Of a DNA stretch of 64,000 nucleotides, positions 10,114-21,918 are shown piece after piece (position 1 is the stretch's first letter; every line of letters begins with the position of its first letter). A program made the position numbers and the translations under genes. Source of the stretch: Wurfbainia villosa (taxonomy: Eukaryota; Streptophyta; Magnoliopsida; Zingiberales; Zingiberaceae). Below the pieces are notes generated by a model. The model saw nothing but the letters and a program-made list of their open reading frames with translations, did no database searches and was not told where the DNA came from. The stretch lies in the NCBI GenBank assembly GCA_025175895.1, contig CM046005.1, positions 65,806,325 to 65,870,324 on the forward strand. Reading direction: 5' to 3'.

Positions 10114-11662
10114 ATGGGTATAGTGTGTATCAACTTAGAATGAAAAGATAGTTAACCTAACTATAGTAAATTTGACACTTTATGACATTTTCAAGATATA
10201 ATAATACTCTGAAAATGAAATTAGAAGTTTATCCTAAAAGTTTTTAAGATGTGCTAATGGTTTGAGATTTAGCACACTCAAGAGAGTTGATCCATTTTAT
10301 GTCAAATTTGAAATTAAGCATAAGTTTAGACAATAATGCTTAGAGATTTAGGTATATTTGTTATACCATATAAATATCACATTTGTCATGTTTTGTGTGT
10401 CATATAGTATGTCATAACATCATGCATCATGTAAGATTGATGGGTTTTCTTTTAAAAGCTATATATTTCATGTATTGATTTATTTACTTGTAATTAAATT
10501 GACATTGTTTGATATCCTAAGTAGGGTGATCAAATTAGAAATGTCTAGATAAAAATGCATGATCCCTTAGTTTAGAGAAGAATACATTTACATCTCACAA
10601 AAATGATAGGATAACTTGTGTATGTGTATTAAGACACATTAGATAGAAGTGAGATGTTAGGATGATAAGTCAAGTTCAAAGTGCTGATATGGTGCATTAA
10701 AATGAACTAAAATTCATCAAATGATATGGATTTCATATGGATAAATTATGATGAAAGATAATGTACAAATTATGTGTACTTGACCCATAGATTATGATGG
10801 AAAATATATTTTGAAAATATTTTTAAAAATCTTGGTGAATTCTATTTATTGATAAAATACACCATTGAATGTATTGATACAAAGTTATGATAAAATAGTA
10901 ATGTTTTTAATGGTTTTCAACTTTATGTAATTCTCGAAAATAATGGATATTTTCATTGAAAACTATTTTTCATCCTTAAAATTTGACATAAGTAATGTCT
11001 ATGAAGTTTTAAGATTTTTTTAAAATATAGAATTACTTATGTTTTAAAAATATTTTTCAGGATTATCAAAAACTAGTCAACTGCTCCACAGAAATAATCA
11101 ATTGGGTTAAGTATCTATCAACTGATGGAATAATTAGTCGAATGTAAAGGCCATTTTTGGTTGAGCAAGACTATTTTAGGCATTTAAGATTAACCATAGG
11201 TATGTTAACTACTCATGGATAAGCATTAAATGGATTTCTTTTTGGTGAAAATGAATAGGAGAGTTATATAGGGGTAGAATCAAACTTTTAAGGGAGGATA
11301 AAGTTCAAGGTTAAACTTTTAACCTCATATTTAGAATTTGAAACTTCCAAAAGGTGTAAGAACTCTTCAAAGACATTGTTTGTGCAATGGTTAAGGGGAA
11401 GTTTCTTTCTTCAAGGTATGAAAAATAATTGGTTTATCAAAGGGGAGAAAGAAGATATGAGTGACTGAAAGGAGGAGAATGAAGGATGTTGATGAATTGA
11501 GAATGAGGTTGAAATTTGTGAAAATGTTTTGATGTATGTCAAAGAGGGAGAATGAAAGGTTTAAGTTAGGAAATATTCATTATGCTTTGGCATTAGCGAT
11601 AAGTTGGGGTAAAGGGCTAGCGTAACTTAAAGATATTATCAAATATCAAAATGAGGAGAGAT
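10114..11662 (+). other. Non-coding 3' internal region of element D
   Basis: AT-rich, no credible frame, runs from the gag stop to the 3' LTR. Similar in order and motifs to 1456-3284, including the stem-loop at 10591-10656 and a few GTCAAC/GTCGAA palindrome relics near 11075-11150. It ends with the purine tract GAGGAGAGAT before TGTTGG at 11663. Confidence 0.65.
10591..10656 (+). other. Conserved stem-loop in element D
   Basis: CATCTCAC (10591-10598) pairs with GTGAGATG (10649-10656), with an inner ATGTGT...ACACAT hairpin (10622-10639) and TTAGGAT directly after. Sequence between the arms has diverged from elements A and E while the arms are kept. Confidence 0.65.
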
Positions 11663-12211
11663 TGTTGGATTGAACTTAGGTCAAGATAGACTAAGCTCAA
11701 ATTGGTCTTGAGTTGAGTTTTGATATTTGAATAATATAAGAATGAGTAGGAACAATATGTGACTGAGTTTGGAGAATATTGGAGAGGAGATTGTTGGTGC
11801 AATTGACCTATCAAGGTTGACCAAGCTCAAGTTGAGTTTTGTTGTTTGAATATTATGTGACCTAGAGATATTTCTCAAGGAGAGATTATTAGTCAAGGGT
11901 GATCAAGATGGAAAGTGTTGAAGAGAGAGATTATTATTATAATAAACATTGGATTAGGATGACCATGATGGATGTAGAATTCGATGAAAGATGGATGAGT
12001 GAGAAGTCAAGTAGGTCAAGATTAATCGAATATTTAATAAGTAGAAAAGTTCAAGTGGGTCATAGAGGACTAAACACTTAAAGGTCGAAAGTCCAATAGA
12101 GCATTGACAAGTGAGAAGTTCAAGTGGGTTATAGAGCGCTAGACACCTGACAATCAGAATTACAACAGGGAGTTGGAAGAGGTAACATCCAAGTGGATCA
12201 TGGAGGATTAT
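11663..12211 (+). repeat. 3' LTR of element D, first part
   Basis: Starts TGTTGGATTGAACTTAGGTC after a purine tract; a second start TGTTGGTGCAATTGACC follows at 11792, 129 bases later, as in the 5' LTR. Collinear with 6643-7158, then interrupted at ATTAT (12207-12211) by solo LTR J. The LTR resumes at 38396 after a second ATTAT (38391-38395). Confidence 0.8.
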
Positions 12212-12311
12212 TGATAACGGAGATTTGTGTCATGGTACCGTTTCAAATTAATTATCGAACCCCCTAACTACACTAATATAGAATAGTGGATGACCCGGAT
12301 CGTTTCCCAAC
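12212..12311 (-). mobile_element. Solo LTR J, first segment
   Basis: Terminal 100 bases of a solo LTR with inverted ends TGATAAC (12212) and GTTATCA (ending 38390), flanked by the 5-base duplication ATTAT. Its remainder lies at 27048-28767 and 38357-38390, having been split by elements I and K. Orientation is inferred. Confidence 0.7.
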
Positions 12312-12512
12312 TATAGGGGATCGATCGGCCGGCTAGAGGGAGGTGAATAGCCCTTTGTGGTTGGATGGTGGAATTTACTCGTCTACACAATTGTTAGCGC
12401 AAGCGGAATACTAATAAATACAAGCAAATAAATAATGAAGAGTACAAACAATGCTAACACCAAAATATAACGTGGTTCATGGCTACGCCGCTAATCCACG
12501 GTTCGATTCATC
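12312..12512 (-). repeat. 3' LTR of element I, distal part
   Basis: Matches 25822-26022 of the 5' LTR (GGGGATC...GGCCG/GACTAGAGG, then AACGTGGTTCA.GGCTACGCCG). The outermost bases read TATAGGGG instead of TGTAGGGG. Interrupted by H after TCATC (12508-12512). Confidence 0.85.
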
Positions 12513-14729
12513 TGTTGGGTTTCCGGCACCGCGGCGTGTGTGTGTTCGATCACGTTTCGTAAACATGAACACAGGCGGAAGCAATAAAAATAATAAATCT
12601 ACATTTATTACAACACACACAACACACGCATGCATATTACAACAAGTGTAGACATAACCGTAAATTTAAATTTGCAATAAAAGGAAATTTATCTACGTTA
12701 TACCTTTCGTATGACGTGTAGCGGGAACGGCATCAACCGGAACGATCCTCGCTAGAATCGTCTCTATCCGTATCCACGCCGAGTTCCTCGGGATGACTTC
12801 GCTAAGCCACGAGCTTCGTCTTCGTATGGGTTACTAGCCTCGTGTTGAAGACGACGTGATCGAGAGATGATCACGATCCGAATCCAAATTCGGATCCAAA
12901 TACGAGTTCTCAAAACTCGCTTCTCCGGAGAGGTATTCATCAACCAATTGACGAATCCTTCGTCCTCCACCTCAGAGGATTACCGGAGATCGAATCCCCG
13001 GTAAGTTAGCCGCTGTCGGAGCTCTAACTGTCGTCCAAACGACACTCCGACGAGAGGAGAAGAAGCTGTCCAGAAAATTGGACAGCTTGGTGGAGGAGTA
13101 GGCGCCGGCCAAAACAAGGAAGCCAAGTGCTCACCTTTTAACTGAGGCCTAGGAAGATCACCGGAGGGTCGCCGGAGGGTTCACCGGCTGAAGCTTGGAT
13201 GCCGGCAAGGAGCTGGACGGCGGCACAAGGAGCTGGGTGGCAAGCTTAGGGTTGGCGCCGAAAACTCCTTCAATGGGGTGGGCGGAAACTTTTACTAGGG
13301 CTTGGATTAGGGCTTAATTATCCCTTAAGCCCTCTTTTATAGAGAACTAATTCTCTTAATGGTTATTGGATCATAACCAATAGGCCCGTTAACCCGCTTC
13401 ATTAAGATAAGTTAAAATAAACCAAACCATGATGGTTTATTTTAAGTTAAAACGAACCGAACCAACTTTTGGTTCATTCGTTTAAAATAAACCAAACCCT
13501 TTGGTTTATTCTCCTCCATTGGATTAGAACCAAACCATTTTGATCCATCCATTATGTCTTCATAAGACACGGCCCATCCACGCTTCCATTGCGACTGAAA
13601 CGATTTCATGCTCGCTTTATGTTTGGTCCAACCAAACTTAGTTTCTCTCGGTCTGAGAATCCCATTCTCAAGCTCGTTTTAAATCCTTCGGATTACGCTC
13701 GTTGTGCGTGTGACCAAATAGGTTCTCGGTTTATGTTGGCCATCTATAATTAACCATTAATTATAGAACGATCATGAGTGGCACCTAGTAGTACATCATG
13801 ATCCCCAATTAACCAAAAAGATCAACGGTTGATCCAGAACTATTTCTGAAACCCTTCAGCAGCTCGAATGATTCGTGCCCCATTCCCTTCACTCATCTTA
13901 TACCCACTTGGTTCAGGACATGGTCTATTGTGTCAGTCCCCACTAGGCTGACTACGTCACACCTAGCCCAAGTATCATTTCCTCGTCCTACGGATTTTAG
14001 TTACTGCACATGTATCGAAGAGTACTTTACTCTAAACATGTAATGCTTTGGCCAAAGACTTTAGTAACAATCCGACGAGAGGCCATGGGTATACATCTCC
14101 TCACAAGGAGTGGTGAATCCTTTATAGGCTATTCAAACACCTTTGATCACTTCGACTTATACCCAATCATCTCGGGTCCACATCTCCTTAGAGATGTTTG
14201 CTTAAGATGTCAAAGCATAAGTCTCCATGATCAAGATGACTTGAATACCGCAAGTCAAAGGAACATCCCACTTAAGCTACAGTAAGAACTTCATTGACAT
14301 ATCTATATATGGCAGGAACTATACTAAGTCTTACTACCGTCACTCCAATGAACTAGTTTATAATCTAGCATCCACGATTAACTCCGGACATCACAATGTC
14401 TCCAGCCAGTGAGAATCAGCTGCTTGGATACACCAAGGAGTATACCTCGTGCTAGTCTCGACAGAATTGATGGTGTCCAAATCCATCAATTCATCGACTA
14501 GGGATAATTTTGATACATCACAATTACACATGTAGAGATACTCACTAGTTGTGATCCAATCACAAATTCTCTCATGCTGTGAATCGTATCATGGACATTC
14601 AGTAAATGAGTTTAAGATTCCAATCAAATACATAAAACATGTATACTCAAATAGTGACTCTTCATTTATCATATAAATGGTTCATACATAAGGCGATTGT
14701 CTTAGGACATCTCTCATATATTACTAACA
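12513..14729 (-). repeat. 3' LTR of element H
   Basis: 2217 bases, TGTTGGG...TTACTAACA. A minus-strand TATA box is at 13335-13341 (TATAAAAG on that strand). At 13395-13510 are inverted repeats built from AAACCAAACC and GGTTTATTTTAA. Short open frames recurring in all four H/K LTRs (for example 14010-14285) are not protein-like. Confidence 0.9.
13335..13341 (-). promoter_or_regulatory. TATA box in H/K-type LTR
   Basis: Minus-strand TATAAAAGAGGG. The same site is conserved at 20518-20524, 29585-29591 and 36957-36963 in the other LTRs of H and K, so it is the probable U3 promoter. Confidence 0.6.
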
Positions 14730-14740
14730 GACTCCCACTT
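14730..14740 (-). promoter_or_regulatory. Polypurine tract of element H
   Basis: AAGTGGGAGTC on the minus strand, directly before the 3' LTR start; identical at 30981-30991 in K and close to AAGTGGGAGAT in P (47716-47726) and Q. Confidence 0.7.
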
Positions 14741-14749
14741 GGCCTAATA

Positions 14750-17700
14750 TCATTCGCTACGATATCCTATACCATAAGCTCTAATATGACCCTCAAACTT
14801 ATTTTGAGGTAATGCCTTAGTCAAGGGATCCGCTAAGTTCCTTTCAGTGGGAATTTTCTTGATTTGTATTTCGTTCCTACTGATGATCTCTCTGATAAGA
14901 TGATAGCGGCGAAGCACATGTTTGGATCATTGATGAGACCACATCAAGTTCAGAGATGAACTTCTTGATCCAAACCGCCTTTGCCGCCTAAAGCTGCAAT
15001 GTATTCTTCCTTAGTGGCAGAATCCGCTATAGCGTCAAGCTTGGAACCTTTCCAACTTATTGCGCCTCCATTCTAGGTGAACACGTATCCAGACTGAGAC
15101 CTGGAATCATCCTTGTTTGTCTGGAAGCTGGCATCCGTATACCCGCATATCACCATGTCCCCTTCTCCATATATTAGGAAAACATCCTTAGTTCTTCTCA
15201 AGTACTTAAGGATCGTCTTAATAGCCGCCCAATGATCCATTCCCGGATCGGACTGGTATCTGCTCGTGACACTCAGAGAATACGATACGTCGGGCCTTGT
15301 ACATAACATAACATACATGATAGATCCTATTGCGGATGCATAGGGAATCTTACTCATGCAAATCCTCTCGTCTTCTATGCGCGGACACATAGACTTCGAA
15401 AGGTGTACCCCATGCCTGATGGGTAAGAAACCTTTCTTGGATTCCGACATGCTAAACCTCTTTAGGACTCGGTCTATATATGTAGACTGCGAAAGACCAA
15501 GCAACCATTTCGATCTATCTCTATAGATCTTAATCCCGAGGATGTAGGTTGCTTCTCCCAGGTCTTTCATGGAGAATGTCTTGGATAACCAAACCTTCAC
15601 TGACTGTAAGATTGAAACATTGTTTCCTATAAGTAGTATGTCATCTACATACAATACTAGGAACAAGACTGCACTCCCACTAACCTTCTTGTACACACAA
15701 GGTTCGTCTGGATTTTGTGAGAAATCAAACTTTTTGATGGTCTCATCAAAACGGATATTCCAGCTCTTGGATGCTTGCTTCAATCCATAAATGGACCGTC
15801 GCAATTTCTATACCTTGGTTTTATCAACCGATGTGAAACCCTCAGGTTGTATCATATACACGTCCTCGAGCAGGTTTCCATTAAGGAAAGCTGTTTTCAC
15901 ATCCATCTGCCATATCTCATAATCATAATGAGCCGCTATGGCCAGGAGCATCCGAATGGATTTAAACATAGCTACAGGCGAATAGGTTTCGTCATAATCA
16001 ACACCTTGTTTTTGACGATATCCTTTCGCCACCAATCTAGCCTTATAGGTAATCACATTACCATCCATGTCAGTTTTCTTCTTGAAAACCCACTTGCACC
16101 CTATAGGCTTTATCCCTTCAGGTGGGTCAACCAAGTTCCAAACTTGGTTTTAATACATGAAATCCATTTCCGACTTCATGGCACCAAGCCACTTATCCCT
16201 TTCTGAACTTGTCAGCACTTCTTCATAACTAGTAGGATCCTCATCATCAATGAGTAACACGTCGTTCGATTCACTTACGAGAAATCCATATCTCTCAGGA
16301 ATATTGCGTGTTCTACCAGATCTACGAAGATGTGGTGTTACAATAGGTCCAGCCAATTGCTCATCACTATGAGTTGTCGGCTGTTGTGCTTCACCAAGTA
16401 TCTCATCAATGTCTATTTGAGTCTCTCGAGCCTCTTCAAGCTCGACGACACTCCCACTATTTTCTTGCAAGAGAAACTCTTTCTCTAGAAACACAGCATG
16501 CCTTGAAACAAACACCTTTTGTTCCACAGAATGATAGAATTGGTAACCCCTTGTTTCCTTAGGGTATCCAATAAATAGACATTTATCAGACTTAGCATCC
16601 AATTTGTCTGATACAGTCCGCTTCACATAAGCAGGACAACCCCATATCTTCAAGTAAGATACATGAGGTTTCTTACTATTCCATATCTCATATGGAGTAG
16701 TTGAGACTACCTTGGTAGACATTCTGTTTAACAAGTAAACAACTGTCTGAAGTGCATAACCCCAAAAGGACTTGGGAAGAGTCGCATGATTCATCATTGA
16801 CCTGACCATGTCCAACAAGGTCCGGTTACGCCTCTCAGATACACCATTATGCTGTGGTGTATAGGGCGGAGTCCATTGAGACAATATACCATTGTCTCTT
16901 AGGTAATCAAGAAACTCCTGACTCAAGTATTCACCACCTCGATCCGATCGAAGTATTTTAATACACTTGTCATGTTGTTTCTCTACTTCATTTCTGAACT
17001 CTTTGAACCTTTCAAAGGCTTCAGACTTGTGTTTCATCAAGAACACATACCCAAACCGTGAGTGATCATCGGTGAAGGTAATGAAGTAGCTATAGCCTCC
17101 TAAAGCTTGAGTTGACATAGGTCCACATACATCACTATGTATTAGGCCTAGCAACTCTCCCACTCGTTCACCTTTTCCTGTAAAAGGTAACTTAGTCATC
17201 TTGCCTTTTAAGCATGATTCGCATGTATCGTATGAATCCAATTCAAACGATTCCATAATTCCACATCGGTGTAATTCGGACATGCGTTTCTTGCTTACAT
17301 GGCCAAGACGACAATGCCACATGTAGGAGTCTATTTGATTATCCTTTCGAGCATGCTTGTTGCTCGCTTCAATATTGCAAATGTCACTGGATACGTCCAA
17401 CGTATAAACACCATTGCTTAAAGTTCCAGTCCCATAAAGAACTCCATTCAAAGTTATGTAACAACAATTGTTACTAAAAGTCAAATGATACCCATTTCTA
17501 TTTAAACAAGAAAAAGAAATGATGTTCTTTATCAACGAACAAACATAAAAGCAATTGTCCAGTTCTAAGACAAGTCCTGCAGGGAGTTTCAACAAATACG
17601 TTCCGATGGCGAGTGCAGCAACCTTTGCTCCATTCCCAACACGTAAATTTGACTCTCCCTTGACGAGTCTTCTTCTATTCCTTAGCCCATGTATGTCATT

Positions 17701-17985
17701 ACATATATGTGAGCCACACCCAGTATCCAATACCCAAGTGTTTGAGGAAATAGAATGACAATCAATAACGAAGATATCTGAAGAAGATGGGGCATCCGAT
17801 GCCTTATTCTTCTTCACGGACTCAAGATAAATCTTGCACTTTCTTCGCAAATGGCTCTCCTTGCCATAATGATGGCAAGTTTCCTTTTGTGCTAGTTCTA
17901 CCTTCTTAGCCCTTCTCTTCTTTCCCTTCTGCTGTTCCTTTGACTTCCTCTTAGAACCTTTCTTCGAGGAATCAACTAACAACAC
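14750..17985 (-). pseudogene. pol region of element H (PR-INT-RT-RNaseH)
   Basis: Begins with LVDSSKKGSKRKSK and a zinc knuckle CHHYGKESHLRRKC whose second Cys has become Tyr. The protease motif WVLDTGCGSH is intact. Integrase has the HHCC-type WHCRLGHVSKKR and catalytic residues in HSDVCGP, LRSDRGGEY and NGVSERRNRTLLDM (D, D, E). RT has MDVKTAFLNGNLLEDVYM, GLKQASKSWN and the catalytic LVLYVDDILLIGN. RNase H starts GYTDASFQ. In-frame stops: GAA to TAA near 16151, a Tyr codon to TAG near 15806 and one after SGYVFT at 15072. About 75 bases of RNase H are missing at 14925-14932, joining VVSS to SKHVLRRYHLIREI and removing the CDN catalytic segment. The frame ends NLADPLTKALP...GIGYRSE at 14750. 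Confidence 0.9.
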
Positions 17986-18422
17986 CCCTCGCCATGCTTC
18001 TCGTAAGACTCCACGCCTTCAAAGATATTGAGCAAGACTATAGATGAACCTTCTAGCATCTCAGAGGTGAAGAGGAGCTTTGAGACTTCGAACCTTTCGA
18101 ATCTCACTTGCTCATCAACCAACTCACAAAGATGAAGGACTACGATATGAGCATCCATATGCTCATGCTGCTTTCGTAGCTTGGGTTCCATCGCAGCTAG
18201 CATGATGCAACTCATTTGTTCAGAATCACTCACATGTTTCTGATAGGCCAACAATTGGTCCAGAGTTGCATCGTCACTAGGACGGGCGGGAAGAGGTGCT
18301 TCGAGGACATTTGCAAGCTTTTCAACCTTGAGAACAATTCTCAAGCTTCTAAGCCAGTCCAAGAAGCTCGACCCAGTCAATTTATTTGAATCCAAAATGG
18401 AACGCAAATTCAAAGACATCAT
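17976..18422 (-). pseudogene. gag of element H with in-frame internal deletion
   Basis: Starts at ATG 18422 (MMSLNLRSILDSNKLTGSSF), the same context as gag in K (MTSLNLCTILDSNKLTG). Copia-gag core: LDWLRSLRIVLKVEK, then HEHMDAHIVVLHLCELVDEQ. After EGSSIV the sequence jumps to LLNIFEGVESYEKHGE, skipping a block of about 55 residues that K retains (FVLKMNGYIERLATLGFVMD onward). The frame then shifts into the LVDSSKKG region. Capsid folding would be lost. Confidence 0.8.
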
Positions 18423-18595
18423 GATCAATTTTAGAAATACAAAACGAGCATATATGAGAAAGATGATTTTAAAATGCATCAATATACATTTATAAATCCC
18501 ATTCATTTTTCGAATATCAAAAACCCCAAAATCACTTCGGGAGATCATAGGTCCATCTCCGAATGGGCTGATATCCATCATAGTTATGAACAACC

Positions 18596-19007
18596 TTGGA
18601 GAGAGTCCAACAAGCCATTCATAACTACGACGGTAGGTATCAACTATACCGATTGCATATCACGTATATGCAACTATCACAATGTGGTATCAACTAATTG
18701 AATGTTCACACATACATCGGGTTGTTAACACATTAACAAGTATGCATCATATGCATAGCACCCAACTTCACCTCCCTTTACATCGACCTTGGAGAGAGTC
18801 CAACAAGCCGATGCTCTAGGTTAAAGCCAACCCATTAATCGGGAAATAGTTTTAATATGGTTAGAGTGCATTCAACCAATTAGCCCAGCTTGGAGAGAGT
18901 CCAACAACCAAAGCTAACGATTGACCTCTGACTCTTACCATATTAGTATTAAACTATTCCATGGTTTGAACATGTTTAGGTTCGAGCCGGGCTTGGAGAG
19001 AGTCCAA
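18596..19007 (-). repeat. Four spaced leader hairpins, element H
   Basis: In the transcript sense each reads UUGGACUCUCUCCAA: 5-bp stem UUGGA/UCCAA, loop CUCUC. All four are perfect in H. Unlike the surrounding sequence they are nearly invariant between copies, which suggests function as an RNA signal such as packaging or translation control; this is inference. Confidence 0.7.
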
Positions 19008-19249
19008 CAACCCAAACAAGAAACGGAACTCTGGTTCTAACCATATTAATGGAAGGTGTAGGCTTTAATATTGTTTAAGGGTTTTTATGTCTCATCCTCT
19101 TTGCATGCAAATAACTATTATCTACATGGCATGGCATACATGACATACATCTACATGTCACGACAAGCATGACATAATGTTATGCATCTAATGCAATTAC
19201 ATGGCATACAATTATGTCATGTATATAATTTCCTTATATGTCATAACTA

Positions 19250-19640
19250 TTTATGGAAATAAAATATGTTTAAGATTTGATTCTCCAAATCAAATCATAA
19301 TTAAATTAGGAAACAAATTTCCAAATCTAATCACATATTTTATTCATGGAATTATTTGATTAAGGAAAATCTATTTAGGAAACCAATTTCTAAATCATTA
19401 AAACTACTTATGGAAATAAAATATTTTAAGATTTGATTTCAAATCAAATCATGATTAAATTAGGAAACAAATTTCCAGAATCTAATCAAATATTTTATTT
19501 ATGGAAAATATCAATTTCCATAAATACTTCCAACTTTCCAAAAGTGGAAGATTTCATAAATACTTCTAGACTTTCCAAAATTGAAAAATTTCCATAAATA
19601 CTTCTAAATTTCCAAAATTAGAAAATTTCCAGAAATACAT
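19250..19640. repeat. AT-rich tandem repeats in H leader
   Basis: A two-copy repeat of about 165 bases followed by three shorter copies of TTTCCATAAATACTTC plus TTTCCAAAA; partly self-complementary. The K counterpart is 35670-36070. Confidence 0.65.
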
Positions 19641-19690
19641 TATGACTATCGAAAACCATTTTTACGATTATGTCGAAACACAACCTCGGG

Positions 19691-19700
19691 CTCGATACCA
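19691..19700 (-). promoter_or_regulatory. Primer-binding site of element H
   Basis: Minus strand TGGTATCGAG, one base short of TGGTATCAGAG in its sister K; 5 bases from the 5' LTR. Confidence 0.75.
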
Positions 19701-19705
19701 TCACT

Positions 19706-21913
19706 TGTTTCGCATGGCAGGTGTGTGTTCGATCATGTTTCAGAAATACGAACACAAATGGAAGCAATAAAAATAATAAATCTACATTTATTACAACACA
19801 CACAACACATGCATGCATATTACAACAAGTGTAGACATAACCGTAAATTTAAATTTGCAATAAAAGAAAATTTATCTACGTTATACCTTTCGTATGACGT
19901 GTAGCGGGAATGACATCAACCGGAACGATCCTCGCTAGAATCGTCTCTATCCGTATCCACGCTGAGTTCCTCGGGATGACTTCGCTAAGCCACGAGCTTC
20001 GTCTTCGTACGGGTTACTAGCCTCATGTTGAAGACGACGTGATCGAGAGATGATCACGATCCGAATCCAAATTCGGATCCTAATACGAGTTCTCAAAACT
20101 CACTTCTCCGGAGAGGTATTCGTCAACCAATTGACGAATCCTTCGTCCTCCACCTCAGAGGATTACCGGAGATCGAATCCCCGGTAAGTTAGCTGCTGTC
20201 GGAGCTCTAACCATCGTCCAAACGACACTCCGACGAGAGGAGAAGAAGCTGTCCAGAAAATTGGACAGCTTGGTGGAGGAGTAGGCGCCGGCCAAAACAA
20301 GGAAGCCAAGTGCTCACCTTTTAACCGAGGCCTAGGAAGATCACCGGAGGGTCGCCGGAGGGTTCACTGGTTGAAGCTTGGACGCCGGAAAGGAGCTGGA
20401 CGGCAGCACAAGGAGCTGGGCGGCAAGCTTAGGGTTGGCGCCGAAAACTCCTTCAATGGGGTGGGCGGCAACTTTTGCTAGGGCTTGGATTAGGGCTTAA
20501 TTATCCCTTAAGCCCTCTTTTATAGAGAACTAATTCTCTTAATGGTTATTGGATCATAACCAATAGGCCCGTTAACCCGCTCCATTAAGATAAGTTAAAA
20601 TAAACCAAACCATGATGGTTAATTTTAAGTTAAAATGAACCGAACCAACTTTTGGTTCATTCGTTTAAAATAAACCAAACCCTTTGGTTTATTCTCCTCC
20701 ATTGGATTAGAACCAAACCATTTTGGTCCATCCATTATGTCTTCATAAGACACGGCCCATCTACGCTTCCATTGCGACTGAAACGATTTCATGCTCGCTT
20801 TATGTTTGGTCCAACCAAACTTAGTTTCTCTCGGTCTGAGATTCCCATTCTCAAGCTCGTTTTAAATCCTTCGGATTACGCTCGTTGTGCGTGTGACCAA
20901 ATAGGTTCTCGGTTTATGTTGGCCATCTATAATTAACCATTAATTATAGAATGATCATGAGTGGCACCTAGTAGTACATCATGATCCCCAAATAACCGAA
21001 AAGATCAACGGTTGATCCAGAACTATTTCTGAAACCCTTCAGTAGCTCGAATGATTCGTGCCCCATTCCCTTCACTCATCTTATACCCACTTGGTTCAGG
21101 ACATGGTCTATTGTGTCAGTCCCCACTAGGCTGACTACGTCACACCTAGCCCAAGTATCATTTCCTCGTCCTACGGATTCTAGTTACTGCACATGTATCG
21201 AAGAGTACTTTACTCTAAACACGTAATGCTTTGGCCAAAGACTTTAGTAACAATCCGACGATAGGCCATGAGTATACATCTCCTCGCAAGGAGTGGTGAA
21301 TCCTTTATAGGCTATTCAAACACCTTCGATCACTTCGACTTATACCCAATCATCTCGGGTCCACATCTACTTAGAGATGTTTGCTTAAGATGTCAAAGCA
21401 TAAGTCTCCATGATCAAGATGACTTGAATACCACAAGTCAAAGGAACATCACACTTAAGCTACAGTAAGAACTTCATTGACATCTCTATATATGCAGAGA
21501 ACCATATGAAGTCTTACGGTTGGTCACTCCAATGAACTAGTTACCATAACTAGCATCCATGATTAACTCCGGACATCACAATGTCTCCAGCCAGTGAGAA
21601 TCAGCTGCTTGGATACACCAAGGAGTATACCTCGTGCTAGTCTTGACAGAATTGATGGTGTCCAAATCCATCAATTCATCGACTAGGGATAATTTCGATA
21701 CATCACAATTACACATGTAGAGATACTCACTAGTTGTGATCCAATCACAAATTCTCTCATGCTGTGAATCGTATCGTGGACATTCAGTAAATGAGTTTAA
21801 GATCCAATCAAATACATAAAACATGTATACTCAAATAGTGAATCTTCATTTATCATATAAATGGTTCATACATAAGGCGATTGTCTTAGGACATCTTTCA
21901 TATATTACTAACA
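19706..21913 (-). repeat. 5' LTR of element H
   Basis: 2208 bases, collinear with 12513-14729. Its internal end is altered (TGTTTCGCATGGCAG in place of TGTTGGGTTTCCGGC), otherwise highly similar. TATA box at 20518-20524 on the minus strand. Outer end TAACA followed by the target duplication TCATC. Confidence 0.9.
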
Positions 21914-21918
21914 TCATC

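Larger units (their letters stand above)
18423..19690 (-). other. Leader of element H with four repeated hairpins and AT-rich repeats
   Basis: About 1.27 kb between primer site and gag start. Four copies of TTGGAGAGAGTCCAA lie at 18596-18610, 18789-18803, 18890-18904 and 18993-19007; each is an inverted repeat TTGGA/TCCAA around a 5-base loop and sits in a wider shared context (CCAACAA). Between 19250 and 19640 is an AT-rich block with a tandem duplication of about 165 bases (TTATGGAAATAAAATAT...AAATCAAATCATGATTAAATTAGG) and 31-base repeats of TTTCCATAAATACTTC. Element K keeps the same organisation. Confidence 0.8.
12513..21913 (-). mobile_element. Ty1/copia retrotransposon H
   Basis: Minus-strand element bounded by TGTTGGG (12513) and TAACA (21913), with a perfect 5-base target duplication TCATC at 12508-12512 and 21914-21918. 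Left LTR 2217 bases, right LTR 2208 bases. Order on the minus strand: 5' LTR, primer site 19700-19691, leader, gag, protease, integrase, RT, RNase H, polypurine tract, 3' LTR. The long LTRs and single gag-pol frame suggest the Tork/Angela lineage. Inactivated by stops, an in-frame gag deletion and an RNase H deletion shared with K. Confidence 0.93.

Noticed and set aside
12764..12970. Frame MEDEGFVNWLMNTSPEK... recurring in H and K LTRs
   Set aside because: Lies in the LTR downstream of its TATA box, short, changes by indels between copies, no known domain; treated as non-coding leader sequence.
14010..14285. A 91-residue frame (MYRRVLYSKHVMLWPKTL...) conserved in other H/K LTRs
   Set aside because: Conservation is that of the LTR itself. 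It runs opposite to the element's transcription and has no protein-like pattern. The same applies to the frames at 20652, 29719 and 37091.
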